Below the pieces are notes generated by a model. It was given only the letters and a program-made list of their open reading frames with translations. It was not told the origin of the DNA and searched no databases. Positions 9,115 through 18,060 of a stretch of DNA of 64,000 bases are shown one piece after another (the first letter of the stretch is position 1; every line of letters starts with the position of its first letter). The stretch covers positions 28,280 to 92,279 of the forward strand of contig CAMCUM010000004.1 of the NCBI GenBank assembly GCA_945878975.1, given 5' to 3'. The translations under genes were made by a program, and so were the position numbers. Source of the stretch: Legionella genomosp. 1 (GTDB lineage: Bacteria > Pseudomonadota > Gammaproteobacteria > Legionellales > Legionellaceae).

Positions 9115-10740
9115 ATGACTGCAGGGCCTCATGATAACAAAGCTAAGACAAAAGCCAAGAACATCAAACAACAATCGAGTACTTGGCGATCCCCGATTGA
9201 AACGGCTTTAAGCCCTGTCTATTTACTAAAGAATTATGGTTTATCGCTCATAGGATATGATTTGAGTTCATTGGTCGCAGCTCAATCGTCTCGGTCTATT
9301 GATGCGTTTTTCGGCCCAGCAGCGCGCGCCAAAATTTTAAAAGACAATATTGCTGGAATCAAAACATCTTTTTTGAATGAGCACATCAAAAAAGCCAATC
9401 AATCGATTAAAACGAATTTCGAAGATGTCTTAACACGCACGACTACCGGATTTGAATCAATAAGAGGCACACTTGAAAAGCTGCTCCCTGATCAAAACGC
9501 CGAGCGAAAACTTGCTTTTCTTGCAACCATAGAAGATGCAGCAGGCACGCAAGGAGAAGATAGTCTATACAAAACCCGGCACATCAATCTTGAAATAGAG
9601 CAATTCCAACTCCGCATGGAAGTGTTACAGGAAATGTTAGAAAGCAATGATGTAGATAATCCACGTGTCATCACTGCCTATGTAAAAGAACAATATGACA
9701 AAGTCTTAGAACAATTAAAATTAAAAAGAACCGCAGATTTAAACAAAATAGCCGCCAAAATGGCCATCATTAGAGCCAGCCGTGAACTTACCTCTTCTGA
9801 ATGCACCGAACTGGAGGCCACCTTAAAAAAAGAGGCCAATGAAGCCTACGACAAAGCTGAAAAAGGCCTAGATAAAGACTTTAAAACCGGCGTTCCCCCA
9901 GAAAAGAAAGATGACAAGGAAGTTAGTAAGGGCACCTCTAGTCTTTTTGCTGATCTAGACCGAGCAACGGATCAAGCTGAGGCAGAATTACATAATTTTG
10001 TATTATTTGCTGAAAAATCCAAATCCAAATCACTCGTTGAATCTGGACTGCACGGTGGCTTAGGGGCTGGCGCACTCAGCAACGGTAGAATATATCGTGA
10101 CGTGTCTTTTGATGACTACGCTTCGTCAATACCCGAACGTGAAAGCTCATGGGTCTCTCCCACAGCCTGGTACCAATATGCTCAGTATTTGAGGAACAAT
10201 AACGGAGACCTCACCACCCCCACTGGCTTACGCCTAAAAAACGAAGGCGGCACACTCAGTTTTACTTTTCCATCTGGCTTTGCATTCTATCATCATTACC
10301 AAGATCGATTATTGGGTGCAGACATGATGTCGATGGTGAACGAAATGGTCAGACAAGGCGCAGAAAATGGCATCGTTTTTGAACTCAATAACTGTTCTGA
10401 TCCCAAATTAAGAAAAGTGCTCATGCAAGAGTTCTATTACGCCGCGCATTTAGCCGGCTTACCAGACGATAAAATATTTTTTAAAATTTCCGGCTGCCCA
10501 CGTGCTAAAGATGAAGAAGAAAAAAAACCGATTGATAAATCGGCCGCGGAATGTATGCACATGTTAGGAAATGCGCCAACTCGCGCGGGGTTGAAAAAAA
10601 AGGAATGGGAGCAAGAGAAAAGAGTATTAGATACCTCAGCAAAAGTAGATTTCCATCGTGACGTGGCAGACTTAAGTAATATTATCGAAGATAAAATAAA
10701 CCTAAATGCCGGAGCATTTCATGGCATGGGACGACCTTGA
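9115..10740 (+). CDS. Large hypothetical protein, possible secreted effector
   Basis: No family recognised. The 541-aa product lacks a signal peptide and membrane segments. Residues about 90-290 are very rich in Lys, Glu and Ala with heptad-like spacing, predicting long coiled-coil helices; residues about 360-460 look like a compact globular domain (FTFPSGFAFYHH, GIVFELNNCSDPKL); the end is polar. AGGAAATATT gives a usable ribosome site. It has its own extended -10 promoter and stands alone at the edge of a region of gene decay. Size, coiled coil and orphan context resemble Dot/Icm substrates, but this is inference; no secretion signal can be demonstrated. Confidence 0.75.
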   Translation: MTAGPHDNKAKTKAKNIKQQSSTWRSPIETALSPVYLLKNYGLSLIGYDLSSLVAAQSSRSIDAFFGPAARAKILKDNIAGIKTSFLNEHIKKANQSIKTNFEDVLTRTTTGFESIRGTLEKLLPDQNAERKLAFLATIEDAAGTQGEDSLYKTRHINLEIEQFQLRMEVLQEMLESNDVDNPRVITAYVKEQYDKVLEQLKLKRTADLNKIAAKMAIIRASRELTSSECTELEATLKKEANEAYDKAEKGLDKDFKTGVPPEKKDDKEVSKGTSSLFADLDRATDQAEAELHNFVLFAEKSKSKSLVESGLHGGLGAGALSNGRIYRDVSFDDYASSIPERESSWVSPTAWYQYAQYLRNNNGDLTTPTGLRLKNEGGTLSFTFPSGFAFYHHYQDRLLGADMMSMVNEMVRQGAENGIVFELNNCSDPKLRKVLMQEFYYAAHLAGLPDDKIFFKISGCPRAKDEEEKKPIDKSAAECMHMLGNAPTRAGLKKKEWEQEKRVLDTSAKVDFHRDVADLSNIIEDKINLNAGAFHGMGRP

Positions 10741-10797
10741 TTCTGACCCCAGTGAAACATAACGCTCCCACATCTTTTAGGGCTCGATTACTTTATT

Positions 10798-10860
10798 CTC
10801 GACTTTAGCGATTTACTCCCCAAGAGCGTTTGCCCTGAGGAGCCAGCATAGCTGGCGTCT
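10798..10860. repeat. Family B terminus and palindromic stretch
   Basis: CTCGACTTTAGCGATTTA (10798-10815) is a family B end; it is followed by GAGGAGCCAGCATAGCTGGC with a CCAGC/GCTGG palindrome. A matching inverted end lies at 11541-11558, so the intervening 0.7 kb could be a large interrupted element or two separate insertions. The 10741-10913 gap holds nothing else. Confidence 0.4.
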
Positions 10861-10913
10861 CGAAAGATACGTGGGAATTTTTTCTTGCCCTAGTATATAA
10901 AGTTTGATAGATA

Positions 10914-11216
10914 TCATCGATTGGTGACAGTTGGTAGCATGACTTCAATATCAGTGGTCGCTGGACCTCTGTCTTTTGATTGAGCGCGTAATTGCTTTAC
11001 TGCATAATCCTTGCTTTTTAAGTGCCGAAACAGGGTCAAGCGTTGCGCCGGATCGTTGAAATGATTGGCTGTTATCACCCTTGTTCCTGGCAAAGAATTA
11101 TATGGCTTTTGCAAAATTATCGGCTTATCTGGAATACAATCTTCTATATGTTTCAGCATTATAGGTACCGCTTCTTCATCTGTTTGTTCACCCTCACCTG
11201 CGGTGAGGACTGAAAT
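10914..11216 (-). pseudogene. C-terminal fragment of a broken hypothetical gene
   Basis: On the minus strand the frame is open from 11222 to a TGA at 10914-10916 and reads as a plausible polar protein end (VLTAGEGEQTDEEAVPIML... to VEVMLPTVTNR-like tail; IEDCIPDKPIILQKPYNSL in the middle). No ribosome site precedes the only internal ATG (11159), and the coding appearance continues upstream of it until the inverted repeat that begins at 11217. I read it as the tail of a larger gene cut by that element. Function unknown. Confidence 0.5.
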
Positions 11217-11419
11217 ATCCCCTCATAATTTTTTATTGGAAAAATATGAGCAAGTAAAATGTAAAAGAACAGTCCACCCACCGGTTCAAAGACAAAATAT
11301 ACAACATGATAAGTTTAGCTAGTTATTGCTTCGAACCGGTGGGCACGTCGCTCTGCGTCTTTGCCCACCCTACCTAAATTATGAGCATTTTTTCATAATA
11401 CCACGGATTATGAGGGGAT
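11217..11419. repeat. 203-bp element with ATCCCCTCATAAT inverted ends
   Basis: The 13-base sequence ATCCCCTCATAAT at 11217-11229 is repeated in reverse complement at 11407-11419. A second inverted repeat lies inside (CCCACCGGTTC at 11277-11287, GAACCGGTGGG at 11333-11343). No ORF of note. It directly abuts the broken gene at 10914-11216. Confidence 0.6.
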
Positions 11420-11427
11420 CACTCAGA

Positions 11428-11525
11428 CCTGAGGACCCACCATAGCAGGCCTCTCGAAGGGTAAGTGAGTATTTCAACTTATAGCACACGGCCCTTCGAG
11501 GCGCGTGCTACGCACGCCCCTCAGG
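11428..11525. repeat. Imperfect long palindrome (CCTGAGG...CCTCAGG)
   Basis: The arm at 11428-11461 (CCTGAGGACC, then CTCTCGAAGGG) is answered by the inverted arm at 11492-11525 (CCCTTCGAGG, then CCCCTCAGG). This is the kind of dispersed intergenic palindrome common in obligate or facultative intracellular gamma-proteobacteria. Confidence 0.5.
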
Positions 11526-11618
11526 ACGAACGGAACATTAAAAAATGGTTAAGTCGAGTATTTAAGATTCTTGCCATTTTCAAGAGTGTACCTTAGACAT
11601 AAGCTCTCTGATTTATAA

Positions 11619-11822
11619 ATGGCCTACGATTACCACGGTGTACCTGAGTTCTTAACTAAAAAAAGTGATTGGTTTGCACCGCAGAATACAGTTACTCCAA
11701 ACGAATGGACTGGTGCGGTTAAGATTTTTAATCCCAAAGCAATGAACGCTATTTGTTCCTATAATGAAAAAAATATACAATTGACTGGCTCCTCTCCTAA
11801 CTTAGAAAGGAAATATCAGTAA
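11619..11822 (+). pseudogene. Possible remnant of a GH18 chitinase-like gene
   Basis: A 67-codon open frame that begins with MAYDYHGVPEF, which resembles the conserved beta6 strand of family 18 glycosyl hydrolases (MAYDxHG). The codons before the ATG read Asp-Leu-stop, where intact enzymes have an Asp followed by hydrophobic residues and Asn, and there is no ribosome site. The rest (FAPQNTVTPNEW, NPKAMNAICSYN) is not diagnostic. I treat it as a decayed fragment; the family call rests on one short motif. From 11823 to 11946 I see only a small hairpin. Confidence 0.3.
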
Positions 11823-11946
11823 AGATGTATATAGGAAGGTAGCCTCCAACCTCAAAAAATCCTGATTAGTGCTTTACTCGAGCACTAAAGAAAATAAAAA
11901 TTGCGCTAAATGAAGGCAGAAACATGCAAAAAAATTTAAGGACATT

Positions 11947-12108
11947 AGGGTCTGTTGACATTTGGTGACACAATCAAAAACCAAGCTAGTTTGCGCGGAT
12001 ATTAGCTTGAGTTCGTTAAATAGAGCTGGCTACTCGCCTCACTCAAGTTAAAATTTGCGATAAATTATCTCGATTTTTGACTCGCGCCACCAAATGTCAA
12101 CAGACCCT
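11947..12108. repeat. Family A inverted-repeat (MITE-like) element, best copy
   Basis: A 162-bp unit whose first 21 bases (AGGGTCTGTTGACATTTGG plus two) are perfectly inverted at its end. The outermost bases are TA on both sides, consistent with a TA target duplication if the true end is GGGTCT. There is no ORF inside, so it would need a transposase supplied elsewhere. The right end lies 6 bp from the stop codon of the VOC gene. Confidence 0.8.
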
Positions 12109-12114
12109 ACTTAG

Positions 12115-12492
12115 TTAGCTACCATATGGACGTGTAATGATCTCTAGGAAATGTCCATTTGGGTCTAGAAAATAACAACCACGTCCACCATCATTATGAT
12201 TAATCTGTTGTGGCTTTGTCCGACCAGGATCGGCCCAACACATTAATCGTCTTTGAGTTATTCTATCAAAAATCCCATCAAATTCAGCTTCACTGACAAT
12301 AAAAGCAAAATGCCGCGACTTGATCTCATTTGAAGTTGTTCTAAAGTCTAAACTCACTTCATTTTCTGTTTTAACGACGATAAAAGGGCCAAATGAAGTT
12401 GGGGAAGCAAGACCTAGGATCTCGGCTAAAAATTTTGCAGATTCCTCAGCATTCTTTGCTTGAATAATTGTGTGATTTAATTTTATCGCCAT
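12115..12492 (-). CDS. VOC family (glyoxalase/bleomycin-resistance fold) protein
   Basis: A single-chain vicinal-oxygen-chelate fold protein of 125 aa with two beta-alpha-beta-beta-beta modules: the first begins IKLNHTIIQAKNAEESAKF and the second ends GCYFLDPNGHFLEIITRPY, the classic metal-ligand strand. Substrate cannot be inferred. The start is the ATG at 12492 because GAGG lies 8 nt before it; a GTG nine bases upstream overlaps that ribosome site. It is orphan, between a MITE-like element and an intergenic palindrome. Confidence 0.8.
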   Translation of the reverse strand: MAIKLNHTIIQAKNAEESAKFLAEILGLASPTSFGPFIVVKTENEVSLDFRTTSNEIKSRHFAFIVSEAEFDGIFDRITQRRLMCWADPGRTKPQQINHNDGGRGCYFLDPNGHFLEIITRPYGS

Positions 12493-12677
12493 AAATTTCA
12501 CCTCTTCTCTACATTGTCATCACAAAATCATTTGACTCAGCTTCTATTTCATCCGCTGATGAAATAAATATCATGTCATTTCTTCGGTAAGATACGCCAT
12601 AGTGAGAAAAACAGAGTTTCTGTGCTTTTTTTGTAAGAAGGTAAGATATTGATTAATTTACATTATCAATCAGACCG

Positions 12678-12756
12678 TAGCCTGGATGGAGCGCAAGGTA
12701 AACCGTGAAATCGATGGCGACTGCTCCCGGATTAGGCTGCACTCCATCCAGGCTAC
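12678..12756. repeat. Dispersed palindrome GTAGCCTGGATGGAG
   Basis: GTAGCCTGGATGGAGCGCA at 12678-12696 is inverted (TGCACTCCATCCAGGCTAC) at 12738-12756. This REP-type palindrome, related to GTAGCCCGGATGxAGCGCA sequences of many gamma-proteobacteria, sits between the VOC gene and the end of ppiD. The remainder of 12493-12802 is featureless. Confidence 0.65.
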
Positions 12757-12802
12757 CATTTTTAACTTACGCCATCGATGCTACACACACCCGGGCAGTA
12801 CG

Positions 12803-14656
12803 CTACAATTTAACAATATGCGCTTGTGACATCAATTGAGAAATATACAAATCGTAATCCATCAAACCATAGCTCGCCTCTAATTGCTGCGTAAGATTGC
12901 GGGTTTGCTCAGTATCGGTCATATCCAATTGACCATCGGTCGTTTTTTCCAATCTCACCAAAGCAAAATCACCATTTTGCAATATGTGCCCTTCATAACC
13001 ACCCGTATCAACGATGGCAAAAGCTAATTCATTGATTTGCGCATCACCGTGCTCAGAATCTCTCGTAGCGCCAGTGACTCGCTGCCAACGCAGGGCTTTA
13101 GGCAAGTTCTTGTGTGAAGATATGACTAATTTTTTCCCATAAGTTTGCGCTGCAAGACTAGATTTTTGCTTCAATATAACGGATTCAATTACAGATCTGA
13201 CTTGTGCAATATCTTGAAGTGCTGCAGGAATATGATCTTTGACACGTAACACTATTAAAGTATCCGCATCGAGTTGAATAGGATCACTATTGTTACCATA
13301 TGCCAAAACATCGTGAGAGAAAGCAGCCTGCATGACAGCTGGATTCTTCGTAATGGCTTCTTTGCTAGGATGTCCGCGCATAAAGAAGGCACTGTGCTCC
13401 AATGGAACCTTTAAACTTTCTGCAACCGGTGCCAATGAATCAGGATTCTGATAACTCAATTCCGACAGGCGCTCTTCTAGCTCTGAATATTGCTGTTGCG
13501 CCGCTTCTTGACGCAATTGTTCTGTAATCAAAGTCTTTACTTCAGAAAAAGGTTGAATTGCAGCAGGTTTATAAGATTTCAATTCTACGACTTCATAACC
13601 CTGTTTCGTACGAATAGGCTCAGCAATTTGACCCGGTTCGGTTAAATTTACCAAGTAGTGATCCAAATCCGATTGCCCAGCAATCACCACTGGCAACAAG
13701 CCTGATTGCGCTTGCTTCTGTTGCACAGCCTTTTTCACTAAAAGCGCAAATTGAGCTGGTGTCTCTTGCGCAGCATCGTACAAGTCCTTAGCAGCCTGCT
13801 TGGCATGCTCTTCTTCGGCATCATCATGATCTGATTTAACAGAAAAACGCACATAGTCCAATTGCCATTGTGCAGGGGTCAAATAATTGCTTTTATTATC
13901 TTCATAATAACGAGCCACTTGTTCTGTTGGAATCGTAATTTTATCTTTCAGAGACTGTAAAGATAAGCGAATATAATCGATACTGACCTGTTCTTTGGTC
14001 ATAAATTGTTTTTGATGCGTTTTATAATACTGCTGCAATTCGTCTGTTGTGACCTGCGCTTTTGCGACAAAATCAGCAGCATTAACCAGCGCATATTGAT
14101 AATCTCGTTTTTGCATGGACGACGTCACAAACTGCGCCAGCTCAGTCGGCAAAACAAATTCTGTGCCTATCAAAGCAAAACGTTGTTGGTTTAGCAACAT
14201 CCCTTGCTGAACTTCTTGTTGGAAAGTTTGGGGAGTAAAGAAGGCGTTGCTCAAAGCTTGGGTATATCGTGAAGTGGAAAAATGACCATCTTCTTGAAAC
14301 TGAGGAATTTGCATGATTGCTGCAAGCGTTTGTTTATTATCAACTTCAAAACCATGTCTGCGCGCGACTTCAACACTGACAGCATTGACCATCATTTCTG
14401 ACAAGACTTGTTGCTTAAGAACACGCTCTTGACCTGGCGTCAAAGCATCTTGCCCTTGCCGCTGACTCAATCGTCGATAACTGAGATCATACGCTTCTTT
14501 CGTAATATCGTGACCATTGATTTTTACTTTCACATTCTCAGTGCGGTGGTTTTGTAAATAATAATCCAAACCAAACAACGTGAATGTTAAAGTCACCAGG
14601 CTAACAATAATCCAGGCCACCGCACCCTGGATGCGTTCATTCAACTTCTGTAGCAT
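12803..14656 (-). CDS. ppiD: Periplasmic folding chaperone PpiD (SurA-N/parvulin)
   Basis: Inner-membrane-anchored periplasmic chaperone at the Sec exit. One membrane span near residues 13-33 (AWIIVSLVTLTFTLFGLDYY), a SurA-type N-terminal domain, a single parvulin domain (about residues 225-375) and a long C-terminal chaperone region. Total 617 aa, as expected. Its place just after hupB and lon is the standard gamma-proteobacterial order, here interrupted by two tRNA genes and a terminator, so it needs its own promoter. Confidence 0.93.
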   Translation of the reverse strand: MLQKLNERIQGAVAWIIVSLVTLTFTLFGLDYYLQNHRTENVKVKINGHDITKEAYDLSYRRLSQRQGQDALTPGQERVLKQQVLSEMMVNAVSVEVARRHGFEVDNKQTLAAIMQIPQFQEDGHFSTSRYTQALSNAFFTPQTFQQEVQQGMLLNQQRFALIGTEFVLPTELAQFVTSSMQKRDYQYALVNAADFVAKAQVTTDELQQYYKTHQKQFMTKEQVSIDYIRLSLQSLKDKITIPTEQVARYYEDNKSNYLTPAQWQLDYVRFSVKSDHDDAEEEHAKQAAKDLYDAAQETPAQFALLVKKAVQQKQAQSGLLPVVIAGQSDLDHYLVNLTEPGQIAEPIRTKQGYEVVELKSYKPAAIQPFSEVKTLITEQLRQEAAQQQYSELEERLSELSYQNPDSLAPVAESLKVPLEHSAFFMRGHPSKEAITKNPAVMQAAFSHDVLAYGNNSDPIQLDADTLIVLRVKDHIPAALQDIAQVRSVIESVILKQKSSLAAQTYGKKLVISSHKNLPKALRWQRVTGATRDSEHGDAQINELAFAIVDTGGYEGHILQNGDFALVRLEKTTDGQLDMTDTEQTRNLTQQLEASYGLMDYDLYISQLMSQAHIVKL

Positions 14657-14882
14657 CAGTTCGTATCTCTATAAAATAATGAATTCACAAAATAAATATT
14701 TGCCGAGCAGTGTATAAATTACCACAGAATTCAATAAAAATGTAGTGTCTATTGACAATTCTCTCATATGGGGCAATTTTAAATTTTATCAAATGTAACA
14801 ACAGCTGGTATTGATTGACTCATTGAAGGTAACTTTAGCCGGCTATGAGCCTAAGCCTAGCATTCCTTCCGAGCTACTCTGC

Positions 14883-14910
14883 AAAAAAAATGCGCCCTTA
14901 GGCGCATTTT
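14883..14910 (-). terminator. Rho-independent terminator after tRNA-Asp
   Basis: Stem AAAATGCGCC/GGCGCATTTT with a 4-nt loop, followed on the minus strand by a run of eight T. It lies 6 nt beyond the CCA end of tRNA-Asp and should end the hupB-tRNA transcript. Confidence 0.85.
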
Positions 14911-14916
14911 ATATGA

Positions 14917-14993
14917 TGGCGGAGTGGACGGGGCTCGAACCCGCGACCCCCGGCGTGACAGGCCGGTATTCTAACCAACTGAACTACCACTCC
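14917..14993 (-). tRNA. tRNA-Asp (GTC)
   Basis: The 77-nt minus-strand sequence folds as a cloverleaf: acceptor GGAGTGG, D loop AGTTCAGTTGGTTAGA, anticodon loop CTGTCAC with GTC, T arm GGGTTCGAGCCC, encoded CCA. Confidence 0.97.
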
Positions 14994-14997
14994 AATT

Positions 14998-15073
14998 TGG
15001 TGGGTGCTGCAGGGATCGAACCTGCGACCCTCGCCTTGTAAGGGCGATGCTCTCCCAGCTGAGCTAAGCACCC
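14998..15073 (-). tRNA. tRNA-Val (TAC)
   Basis: A 76-nt minus-strand tRNA: acceptor GGGTGCT, anticodon loop CTTACAA with TAC, T arm AGGTTCGATCCCT, encoded CCA. It starts 6 nt after the hupB stop codon and is separated from tRNA-Asp by 4 nt. Confidence 0.97.
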
Positions 15074-15079
15074 GGTATA

Positions 15080-15358
15080 CTATTTTCCAGCAACCGTTTC
15101 TTTTAATTTCTTGCCAGGTTTGAATCTCACAACATGTGACGCGGCAATTTTAATCTCAGCGCCAGTTTGTGGATTACGTCCTGTACGTGCAGCACGTGGT
15201 CTTACCTCTAATGTACCGAAACCAGGTAAAGCGACTGATTCCCCTTTTTTCAAAGCACTAATAATATTTTCAACAAACGAGTCAATAAAATTTGCCGTGG
15301 CGGCCTTAGTGGCTCCGGTTTCACCGGCTATTGCATCTACTAAGTCAGATTTATTCAT
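15080..15358 (-). CDS. hupB: DNA-binding protein HU-beta
   Basis: Nucleoid-associated DNA-bending protein that works as a dimer. The 92-aa product begins MNKSDLVDAIAGETGATKA and has the HU signature GFGTLEVRPRAARTGRNPQTG in its DNA-binding arm. The ATG at 15358 is preceded by AAAGGGGAA; a longer frame starting at 15382 would include that ribosome site and is rejected. It sits between lon and ppiD as in E. coli. A clear promoter lies upstream and two tRNA genes follow immediately, so they are probably processed from the hupB transcript. Confidence 0.97.
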   Translation of the reverse strand: MNKSDLVDAIAGETGATKAATANFIDSFVENIISALKKGESVALPGFGTLEVRPRAARTGRNPQTGAEIKIAASHVVRFKPGKKLKETVAGK

Positions 15359-15456
15359 TTTTTCCCCTTTGTGGTTAGTCATTTTTTATCAGTTTACCAA
15401 ATCGTTTTTGTTTAGGTTTTACAAAAGCGACTTAAAAAACATCTTGACCTGAGTTG

Positions 15457-15485
15457 ATTAAATCAGATATCGCCACTCTCGTCAA
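15457..15485 (-). promoter_or_regulatory. Sigma70-type promoter of hupB-tRNA unit
   Basis: Minus strand: TTGACG (15480-15485), 17-bp spacer, TTTAAT (15457-15462). It leaves an untranslated leader of about 90 nt before the hupB ATG. The remaining bases of the 15359-15660 gap show no other feature. Confidence 0.65.
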
Positions 15486-15660
15486 ACCACAATACTATCG
15501 TCACCTGACTTCTCAATGAACGATATTGCAACTGCATGACGGTCGGAAATATACCGCTTATTAACCAGCCTGTAAACCATTATTTGATAAAAAAAAAATT
15601 ATTGCCAATTCCTTGTTTATAATGATCAAATATAAGACAGGGCGAGGCATCACGCTACAC

Positions 15661-18048
15661 TTATATGAGCGGATTTTTAGCCACCAAAGGACTGCGCTGT
15701 AAGGCAAGTTCTAATACTTGTTCTATCGTGTTCACAGGATGAATCGTAAGTTTTTTCAAGATATTTTGCGGAATTTCCGCCAGATCTTTCCGATTTTCTT
15801 CTGGGATAATCACATGTTTGATGCCACCACGATGCGCTGCTAATAGCTTTTCTTTCAACCCACCGATCGGCAATACTTGACCACGCAACGTTATCTCACC
15901 GGTCATTGCTACGTCCGCACGTACCGGAATATGAGTAATAACCGATACCAACGCTGTACACATACCAATCCCTGCACTAGGGCCATCTTTAGGCGTCGCG
16001 CCTTCCGGTACATGAATATGGAAATCAGAGTGCTCGTGAAAATCATCCGCTATACCAAATTGCTTATTATGACCACGCACAACTGTCATAGCTGCATGAA
16101 TAGACTCTTGCATGACTTCACCTAATTGCCCTGTATGGAGGGTTTTACCCTTACCAGGCATCATAGAAGCTTCTATCGTCAACAATTCTCCGCCAACGCT
16201 GGTCCATGCCAAACCGGTTACTTGACCTATCTGATCAAAGGCTTCTGCCAATCCGTAACGATATTTACGTACCCCTAAATATTTTTCTATATTTTTAGAG
16301 GTCACGACAATTTTTTTCGGTTTTTTAGTGGTTAAAATATCTTTGACTACCTTGCGGCAAACATGAGCAATATCTCGTTCCAGTGAACGGACACCGGCTT
16401 CTCTAGTGAAATAACGAATCATTTCCATAGTCGCACTATCACTTAGCTCAATTTCGTCGGTTTTTAAACCATTCAATTTAATTTGCTTAGGAACCAAATA
16501 ATTTTTAGCAATATTCAGTTTTTCATCTTCGGTATAACCAGCCAATCTAATCACTTCCATTCTATCTAATAAAGGCGCTGGTATTTCCAAAGAATTAGCT
16601 GTAGCAATAAACATCACATCGCTGAGATCATAATTTACTTCTAAATAATGATCGTTAAACGTATGATTTTGTTCTGGATCCAAGACTTCCAATAAAGCCG
16701 AAGCCGGATCACCGCGAAAATCCATCGCCATTTTATCCACTTCATCCAACATAATCAGAGGATTTTTAACGCCTGCTTTACATAGCTTTTGAATGATCTT
16801 ACCGGGCATAGAGCCAATATAAGTCCGTCTGTGTCCACGAATTTCTGCTTCATCTCGCACGCCTCCTAAAGCAATACGAATAAAGGTACGGCCTGTGGCA
16901 TTTGCTATCGACTGACCCAAAGACGTTTTTCCCACACCAGGTGGTCCTACTAAACAAATAATTGGGCCCTTTAAGCGCTTCACGCGTTGTTGAACTGCCA
17001 AATACTCAATAATACGTTCTTTAACTTTTTCTAAACCATAATGGTCTTTATCCAACATTTTTTCGGCTTTACTTAGGTCGAATTGAATTCTATTTCTTTT
17101 CTTCCAGGGTACCGACAACATCCAATCCAGATAACCGCGAATAACCGTTGCTTCTGCAGACATGGGTGGCATTAGTTTGAGTTTTTTCAATTCTGACTGC
17201 GCTTTATCGTGAGCTTCTTTGGGCATCCCGGCTTTTTGAATGGCGTGCTCTAATTGCTCCAACTCACTGCCTTCTTCCCCCATTTCCCCAAGCTCTTTTT
17301 GGATCGCTTTGATTTGTTCATTCAAATAGTATTCACGCTGACTTTTTTCCATCTGTCTTTTGACACGACCCCGCACGCGCTTTTCTACTTGCAATAAATC
17401 AATTTCATTTTCAATAAAAGCCATCAAACGTTCCAAACGCACGCCAACATCCAATGTTTCTAATAACGCTTGCTTATCCTCAACCTTGAGCGTCAAATGA
17501 GCAGCAATGTTATCTGTTAAGCGCCCAGGCTCCTCAATACTTGATAAGGAAGTCAGCACTTCAGGCGGTATTTTTTTATTCAGCTTGATATAATGTTCGA
17601 ACTGAGACATCAAAGAGCGCTTCATAATTTGCACTTCTTGCTCTTTAAAAGCCTCATTGGATTCATGCGGCAGTTCCAGAGCAGCCGCAATGTACTCTTG
17701 CTCACCAGATTCTAAAAATTGGGAAATTTTAACGCGTTGCTCCCCTTCTACTAATACCTTCACAGTACCATCTGGTAATTTGAGCAATTGCAATAAACTG
17801 GAAATAGTACCAAATTCAAACAAACCACTCGGACTTGGATCATCATCCACTGATTTACGCTGTGCAACCAAAACAATGCGCTTGTTTTCTAACATCGCTG
17901 CTTCTAAAGCTTTGATGGATTTTTGACGACCTACAAACAATGGAATCACCATGTGCGGATAAACCACGACATCGCGCAATGGCAACACCGGCACATGGGC
18001 AAGATTCATTTCTTCTTTGACTGGTACTGGTTCGATTTCAACAGACAT
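15661..18048 (-). CDS. lon: ATP-dependent protease Lon
   Basis: Cytosolic AAA+ serine protease that degrades misfolded and regulatory proteins. Order: N-terminal substrate-binding LON domain (LRDVVVYPHMVIPLFVGR), coiled coil, AAA+ module with Walker A GPPGVGKTS, and a C-terminal protease domain with the Ser691-Lys734 dyad (KDGPSAGIGM and GGLKEKLLA). 795 aa, normal. It follows clpX by 12 nt and is therefore probably transcribed with clpP-clpX. Confidence 0.97.
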   Translation of the reverse strand: MSVEIEPVPVKEEMNLAHVPVLPLRDVVVYPHMVIPLFVGRQKSIKALEAAMLENKRIVLVAQRKSVDDDPSPSGLFEFGTISSLLQLLKLPDGTVKVLVEGEQRVKISQFLESGEQEYIAAALELPHESNEAFKEQEVQIMKRSLMSQFEHYIKLNKKIPPEVLTSLSSIEEPGRLTDNIAAHLTLKVEDKQALLETLDVGVRLERLMAFIENEIDLLQVEKRVRGRVKRQMEKSQREYYLNEQIKAIQKELGEMGEEGSELEQLEHAIQKAGMPKEAHDKAQSELKKLKLMPPMSAEATVIRGYLDWMLSVPWKKRNRIQFDLSKAEKMLDKDHYGLEKVKERIIEYLAVQQRVKRLKGPIICLVGPPGVGKTSLGQSIANATGRTFIRIALGGVRDEAEIRGHRRTYIGSMPGKIIQKLCKAGVKNPLIMLDEVDKMAMDFRGDPASALLEVLDPEQNHTFNDHYLEVNYDLSDVMFIATANSLEIPAPLLDRMEVIRLAGYTEDEKLNIAKNYLVPKQIKLNGLKTDEIELSDSATMEMIRYFTREAGVRSLERDIAHVCRKVVKDILTTKKPKKIVVTSKNIEKYLGVRKYRYGLAEAFDQIGQVTGLAWTSVGGELLTIEASMMPGKGKTLHTGQLGEVMQESIHAAMTVVRGHNKQFGIADDFHEHSDFHIHVPEGATPKDGPSAGIGMCTALVSVITHIPVRADVAMTGEITLRGQVLPIGGLKEKLLAAHRGGIKHVIIPEENRKDLAEIPQNILKKLTIHPVNTIEQVLELALQRSPLVAKNPLI

Positions 18049-18060
18049 ATGAATTACCCC

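Noticed and set aside
10741..12110. CRISPR array
   Set aside because: The repeats are inverted, of unequal length and unevenly spaced; there are no direct repeats with regular spacers and no cas genes anywhere in the window.
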